64,000 nucleotides of DNA from Kalaharituber pfeilii (taxonomy: Eukaryota; Ascomycota; Pezizomycetes; Pezizales; Pezizaceae): NCBI GenBank assembly GCA_015179045.1, contig WHUZ01000005.1:1488001-1552000 (forward strand), in the 5' to 3' direction. The notes beneath the pieces were generated by a model. It did no database searches, was not told where the DNA came from, and was given only the letters and a program-made list of their open reading frames with translations. This document shows positions 58,670 through 64,000 of the stretch, one piece after another. Numbering within the stretch: position 1 is the stretch's first letter; the number at the start of each line of letters is the position of its first letter. Both the position numbers and the translations under genes were made by a program.

Positions 58670-61114
58670 AGAGGATCCAACTGCACCGATCTCGTGACCC
58701 GTAATTTCAGAAGTGCAGAATGAGGGTAACATAAATTTCCCGGAAAGTTTGTCATGCTCCTCATTGTATCAAGCATCTTAAATGCCAGGTGCTCGCTCCT
58801 GTAACTTCCGCGCTTTGTAGGACTGTCCAATTAATTCAAATCAAACTGACTATGGTACTAATAATCAGAAGGGTGTCTGAGTGGTATGCACCCAGTGTCT
58901 TGTTATATTTCTCTTGACATCGAAAATACGTCTGCCATGTTAACGTTCTGATTGTACCAAGAGTACTTGGTTGGTCCCCACTCGGTAACCACTCATTTCC
59001 AGCAAATACAACGTTACATATAGACACTATTCAGATGGTCTATTGCCTCATAATATCTCCTTGTTTTTCATTGCCAGGGCCGCTATCAGCCTTCTTACAG
59101 CAAATATATGTGGTAGAATTCGCTGCTCAAAAACTCAGTCCTCCACCTCACGCGTTCTATTCATAAGAATAGCAATTGCAGATGCAACGATAAGAAATGC
59201 CTCGATGGCTTTCTAGCGATGGCTTTGGTTTCAGCCTCCAGTTTCCTTCTGGTCCACATATGAACTAGTTAGTGGATGCTAAAACTATCACCCCTCTCCT
59301 TCCACTTTGCCATTGAGTATGAGAACACTATGTGGATTGAATCTCCCAAGTTTGTATCTGGAACAAGGTGCAATTAAAACTATCATATACACCACTACTA
59401 TTGCTTTATTCAGACTAGAAAGATAGTTATACATATCTATTGGTAATTTCATTCCTCGCTGCATCAGCTCCTCACAAATGTCATTGCTGTCAAGAATCCC
59501 ACATAATTGCATCAACTTGGCACCTTCGGGAATTTGGTTCCGCATTGCCTTGAATGACAGACCCCATGCAGTACAGACAGATCTATCATGTGTTCCAACT
59601 TTCCATTTCTTACTCAAAAGGTGAGTAGCATTGGCCGGATAATTTGTAAGCTATCATCTAAACAAATACTCCTGAACATAGATATGTGCTCCAGCCTGGT
59701 CAATAGCAAGCGGCATATATCCAAGTTTCTGCACGATTGTTGTAGCAGCATTTTTATTGTGCTCACGCTCTATATATTGTGCTTTAGTCTACACACGGAA
59801 GCCTGTTGGGCAGAGTTTCACTCACCTCCCGCAGTAAGTTTATCAGAATTTTGCTTTGCACTTTCAAAAAGTAACATTTCTGCTTCAATATTCTGCTTTT
59901 GCTGCACCTCTAACCACCTTCTTCCTTGTATATTATCACATCTTCCGCTGCTAATAATCATGGCCCTATGGGCTGAGATCGGATATAGTTAATGTTGATA
60001 TCCCAAGGTTCTAGATCGCCAAGATTGTCAAGCACAAGTAGACGTCAGGTGTTGTCCTTGCTTTAACCATTCATTCACAGCATTGGTAACATATAGTTCT
60101 TCACTTGCAGTAAATATTCCTGCAGGATCAAGTTTGCCAGCAATGCCTAGTAGTCAGCCAGCATATGTGTAGCCTGATTCATCGACATGATTTTTGATAA
60201 GTTGCTGCATATCATGAGTGAAACTAATTTCCATAGTCCCTTCGGTAGCTGCATTGATCCATAACACTAATAAGTAATCTCCAGAATACGGTGAACATAT
60301 TCCAATGCAAGCTGTGTATTCCCCATACCCCATACCATAAAGCACTACCTAGGTGATATCCATTGTAGTTACACCGCCCCCCCTCTATCTTGATTTAGCT
60401 GCTCAAGAAGGTATTCCCTCCCAACCGAAAGTAATCTAGTCTGGGACATCCTAGGGACGGTTGCATTAGGATTGAAGAGGCCCTCAATATATATATATTT
60501 ATTAGCTGGCCTACTGGCGCGGTACACTTGGTTTTGTCCTGATTACCCAAGGCAGCTTGCAATATGTAGGCACAGATTGCTGCTCATATGAGAAACTCCG
60601 CTGAGGCAAGCAATTTCTTCGTCAATCCCTGGAAGGAGTTGATTATTGGTGAGCATCTTTGGTTTTTCTAAAGGACGAAGGTCACCAGAATTGAGATAAG
60701 GTCGAGAAGCGATTGAAGTCGCTAGCTGTGGATGTTTAAACCGAAACTTGGAAAGCAGATGCCCAACCCTAAAACTGTCACATTTTCCACGCTTGCCATC
60801 CTTCTCTGGTTCACTTTGCAATTCAGCAACCTTTGCAAATACAGCAGCTATTCTCACTAGACCAGCTACTGCATATTTATACCACTCGTCTTTAGGATCA
60901 AGATGTTTGTTTTGCTGGTTGAAGTCTCATCAAGCCCCAGGCTTGCTCCCACTGCGTGAGTCGGAACCCTTATGTCCAGAGATTGCGTAACACAGAATCG
61001 TGCGTATAGCCGATTTCCTTCATTCCTGAGAAAAGCGTTGGACCACTCGTGGCTGACTTTTGCCAGTTGTGCAGCCAATCCGGCAAGTCTGCCGGCAAGG
61101 CTTACTGCTTCCAT
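58670..61114 (-). pseudogene. NB-ARC/TPR-type NLR relic (inverted copy, partner of D)
   Basis: Inverse of 41600-44170 with high similarity and shared lesions: the winged-helix-like block (59288-59617) differs from its twin by about one residue. The N-terminal frame is open longer here (61114 to 60866), reading MEAVSLAGRLAGLAAQLAK and on through NEGNRLYARFCVTQ, so this copy is closer to the ancestral start. The P-loop region is again damaged. Confidence 0.75.
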
Positions 61115-61661
61115 GATTGTGATGGAGATAAAAACGGATTAATTCTAGGAATCCATCACAATCATGACAATATGGCACCCCCGCTGCACATTCTCCGGTA
61201 CATATGCTGCTGTCACGAGAGCTCTATTCTGCTTGCAATTATCCTGCATGTCTTACAATATGCTTCGCCATCCAGTCAACCTAGCTCGGCCTCCATGCTT
61301 GCTCTTCATTCCACTTTGCAGCGTAGAATACAGAGCTGCAATCAGGATACTTTCGGCAGCTGGTTGATAGCGTATTGATCATGCTGGTTGATAGCGTATT
61401 GATCTGCATCCCGCTCGATCCCTGCATCCACCCTGTACCTAGCATAGGTTTTCTATCGCTTATCATAACATTGGCCCAATCGGCCAATATAGGTACAGTC
61501 AGCGGCTAAGCAATTTGTGACTCAACAATTGCAGCTGAAGGGAGGCTGGGGGAATAGCACATCGCAGCCCTATGGGAATCAAACTTGATCTCAGTAATAT
61601 ATAATATTCATCACTGTAAGCATCTCCTTTAATGACAATAACAAAAGGATAAACATTCAGC
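61115..61661. promoter_or_regulatory. Shared head-to-head intergenic region, copy D
   Basis: Counterpart of 41060-41599 in inverse orientation. It has a short local duplication (ctggttgatagcgtattgat) at 61359-61402. Confidence 0.5.
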
Positions 61662-64000
61662 ATGAGCGGGCGAAAGAAAATATCAATCTTTCGCAAGGAT
61701 TTTAATTGGCGCCAGCCCTTTAAGTTACAGAAGTCAGGTTCGACAGTGCAACAGACTTTGTCGCCGAGCACCTCGAACAATCAACAGGCGACGAGATCAA
61801 AATCCCGGCTTCGATGGCTTTCCAAAAGTTCGAACTCTTCCACTCCTGTGGTAGTTTCACCTGCCATACCTACTGCAGCATCAACACTTCCTGCAGCATT
61901 AACACTTCCGCCAGCATCATCACTTCCGCCAGCATCATCACTTCCGCCAGCATCATCACTTCCGCCAGCATCATCACTTCCACCAGCATCATCACTTCCG
62001 CCAGCATCATCACTTCCACCAGCACCATCACTTCCGCCAGCATCAACACTTCCGCCAGCATCATCACTTCCGCCAACATCAACACTTCCAATACTCTCCG
62101 GGGGTGGCCCAAGTGCCGGAGCTGTAGCTCCAACCATCATTCCATCATTGTGGCAAAGATCGCTTGAGATAGCTCAGATTAAGTTATCAGAAAAGGAGTT
62201 ACCACCTCTGATTCTCACCCAGCATACATGTCAACCAGCAAGCGAGATTGTTCAGTTGACAATAGATGACTTGCAGACTACTATTAATCATCAGCAGAAT
62301 GGCAAATCTGTGGCACGTTTGCAAGAAATTCTCAAAATCTTTGACAAGTATGCAAAAACTGTGGATACAGCAATACAGCATAGTCCGGAAGTCACAGCCT
62401 TGGTTTGGGCAGGGATGAGAGGAATGTTGCAGGTTTGTTTTCTTGCAATAGTATTTTTTTTTTTTTTGGCGCAGCTGATTGACCACTGGTAGGTTGCTTT
62501 AAATTATATGGAGATTACAGAGAGCCTTGAACAGGTTATTACTACAATTGTAGAGAAGATAGCGCTGTGCGATTTTTATGCCAGTGTATATATGGAAATA
62601 TCCAAAACTGTTTTGTCTTCCACTGCCAGTTCTACAGCAACACAGCATCTTCAACAAATGCTAGATTCCGTTTTGCCAGAATTTTACGCTGCTGTTCTAG
62701 TTTTCTCAGTTAAGGCTCGCCAGTATTTTGACCCTTCGGCCACTAAGGCAACAAAGCTAGCACTCATATTGCAGCCCTTTGCTATTGAGTTCCAGCCATT
62801 CATTGATGATATCACTGAAAAGGAAAAATGTGTTCAAGAGTGTGCAGACATGGCTACAATGAAAAGGATCATGGGCCAATCTGAGATGCTTATGCAGATA
62901 CAAAATCTTCTCAGTCATGTTCAATCAACAGTAGCACCGTTAACCAAGCTCGATGAGCTCATTAACAATACTGAACTTCGCAGGATCCACAAATTGCTAC
63001 AGATACTATCCCCACTAGAGTCTCCAAAGCGACATCAGGATGTGCGGTCTACTCGGGTTGAGGGCACAGGCACCTGGCTACTGCAACACAACTGTTTCTG
63101 TCAGTGGCGTGACAGCACAGTACAAGATGCAAATAACCGCATTTTGTGCTGTTATGGTGCACCAGGTGCTGGGAAGACAATGATAAGGTATTGCATCCAT
63201 AAAAAATAAGGGCGTAACACTAATTATGCTTTACATCTATGTAGTTCCATTGTGATTGATGATCTTATATCCCAATATCTTCGACAAAATATAGGCATTG
63301 CTTTTCTATATTGCGACTATCGAGACCAAGAAAGCCAGACAGTAGTCAATATCCTCGGCAGCCTTCTTAAGCAGTTTTTAACAGCTCTACCACGAGTACC
63401 AGATGTAGTGATAGGCATACTGGAATCTATCCAACACCAGGACAAGAAAATAGAGCTTGAGCACATTTTCAAAATACTCAAGATTACTTTACCTAAGTTT
63501 GACCGCAGCTTTGTTTGCATAGATGCTCTAGATGAGTTAGACCTCAAGATGCAAAAAAGTCTCCTTGAAGTGCTTCGAAGTGAATTCAATACTACCTGGA
63601 TATTCCTCACCGGGAGACCTCATATACAGCCAGCGGTCAACACATATCTAGGTCTTGGTACTGAACAGCAACATTCAATTGAAATCGTGGCTAATGCAGA
63701 TGATATCCGAGCTTATATCAATCATGCTATTGCAGAGGATACAGACCCGGATGCCATGACTGAACCGCTGAAAGCTCATATTTCGACTGCAATTATAGAA
63801 AAATCTCAAGGAATGTTCCTGCTTCCTGTTTTACATATCAGCATGATCCTTGGCCACAAGACAATAAGCAGGAGGAGGAGGGCATTGCAAGAGTTACCAG
63901 CAGGCCTTCCTGAGGCTCTCGCATGCATGGTTGAAAGAATTAAGTCGCGGGCTAGTGCTGAACTGGGCATGCGAATACTGATGTGGCTGCATCTTGCCTA
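61662..64000 (+). CDS. NACHT-ankyrin NLR, copy D (partial at window edge)
   Basis: Exon 1 61662-62432 (257 codons, about 12 ASSLPP-type repeats), 60-bp intron with a T15 run, exon 2 62493-63187 (695 nt, as in B and C, P-loop GAPGAGKT), 57-bp intron, exon 3 63245 to the window end. The frame is open throughout to base 64000, within the region after the NACHT core (MRILMWLHLA). Exon 3 begins SSIVIDDL, with Ile in place of the Met of other copies. Walker B FVCIDALDEL is present. The ankyrin part lies outside, so whether this copy is intact cannot be judged. Its length and splice phases match C. Confidence 0.88.

Overview
The window looks like nuclear DNA of a filamentous ascomycete. Genes carry short spliceosomal introns (53-103 bp) with clear CTRAY-type branch sites. 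The housekeeping proteins (TFIIIC zinc-finger subunit, GMP synthase, Pbs2-type MAPKK, topoisomerase III, OMP decarboxylase, ribulose-phosphate epimerase, COG5) are of fungal type, and the window also holds a cluster of fungal NLR (STAND) genes. The exact lineage cannot be fixed by eye; an early-diverging Pezizomycotina is my guess.

Layout. 1-390: 3' end of a TFIIIC-type zinc-finger gene. 670-2738 (-): GUA1, eight exons including a 14-nt micro-exon. 2739-8790: long intergenic region with tandem repeats and strongly strand-skewed G/C tracts. 8791-10698 (+): HOG-pathway MAPKK (PBS2 type). 10699-12902: intergenic with microsatellites. 12903-41.7 kb: three tandem units, each with a NACHT-ankyrin NLR on the minus strand (A 15015-19602, B 25816-30442, C 36669-41059). 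Only C is intact (1424 codons with stop excluded). Units 1 and 2 end in a long-TIR transposon. Units 2 and 3 begin with a ~1.96 kb Helitron-like insertion whose empty site is still visible in unit 1. 41.6-44.2 kb (+): a decayed NB-ARC/TPR NLR, head to head with C.

44.2-58.7 kb is a single-copy core: TOP3 (-) and URA3 (+) diverge from a 337-bp promoter region, RPE1 (-) converges on URA3, an older NLR relic (E) with a solo LTR inserted in it lies just upstream of RPE1, COG5 (+) follows, and then come a solo LTR and a LINE tail. 58.7-64.0 kb is an inverted copy of the C block: the NB-ARC/TPR relic (-) followed by a fourth NACHT-ankyrin gene D (+), which is open up to the window edge.

The main biology is a young, actively rearranging NLR locus. 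The apparent duplication unit is a head-to-head NLR pair (NACHT-ANK plus NB-ARC-TPR) sharing one ~540-bp intergenic region, with transposons at the duplication junctions. The housekeeping genes are unrelated to it and are captured between large inverted NLR repeats.
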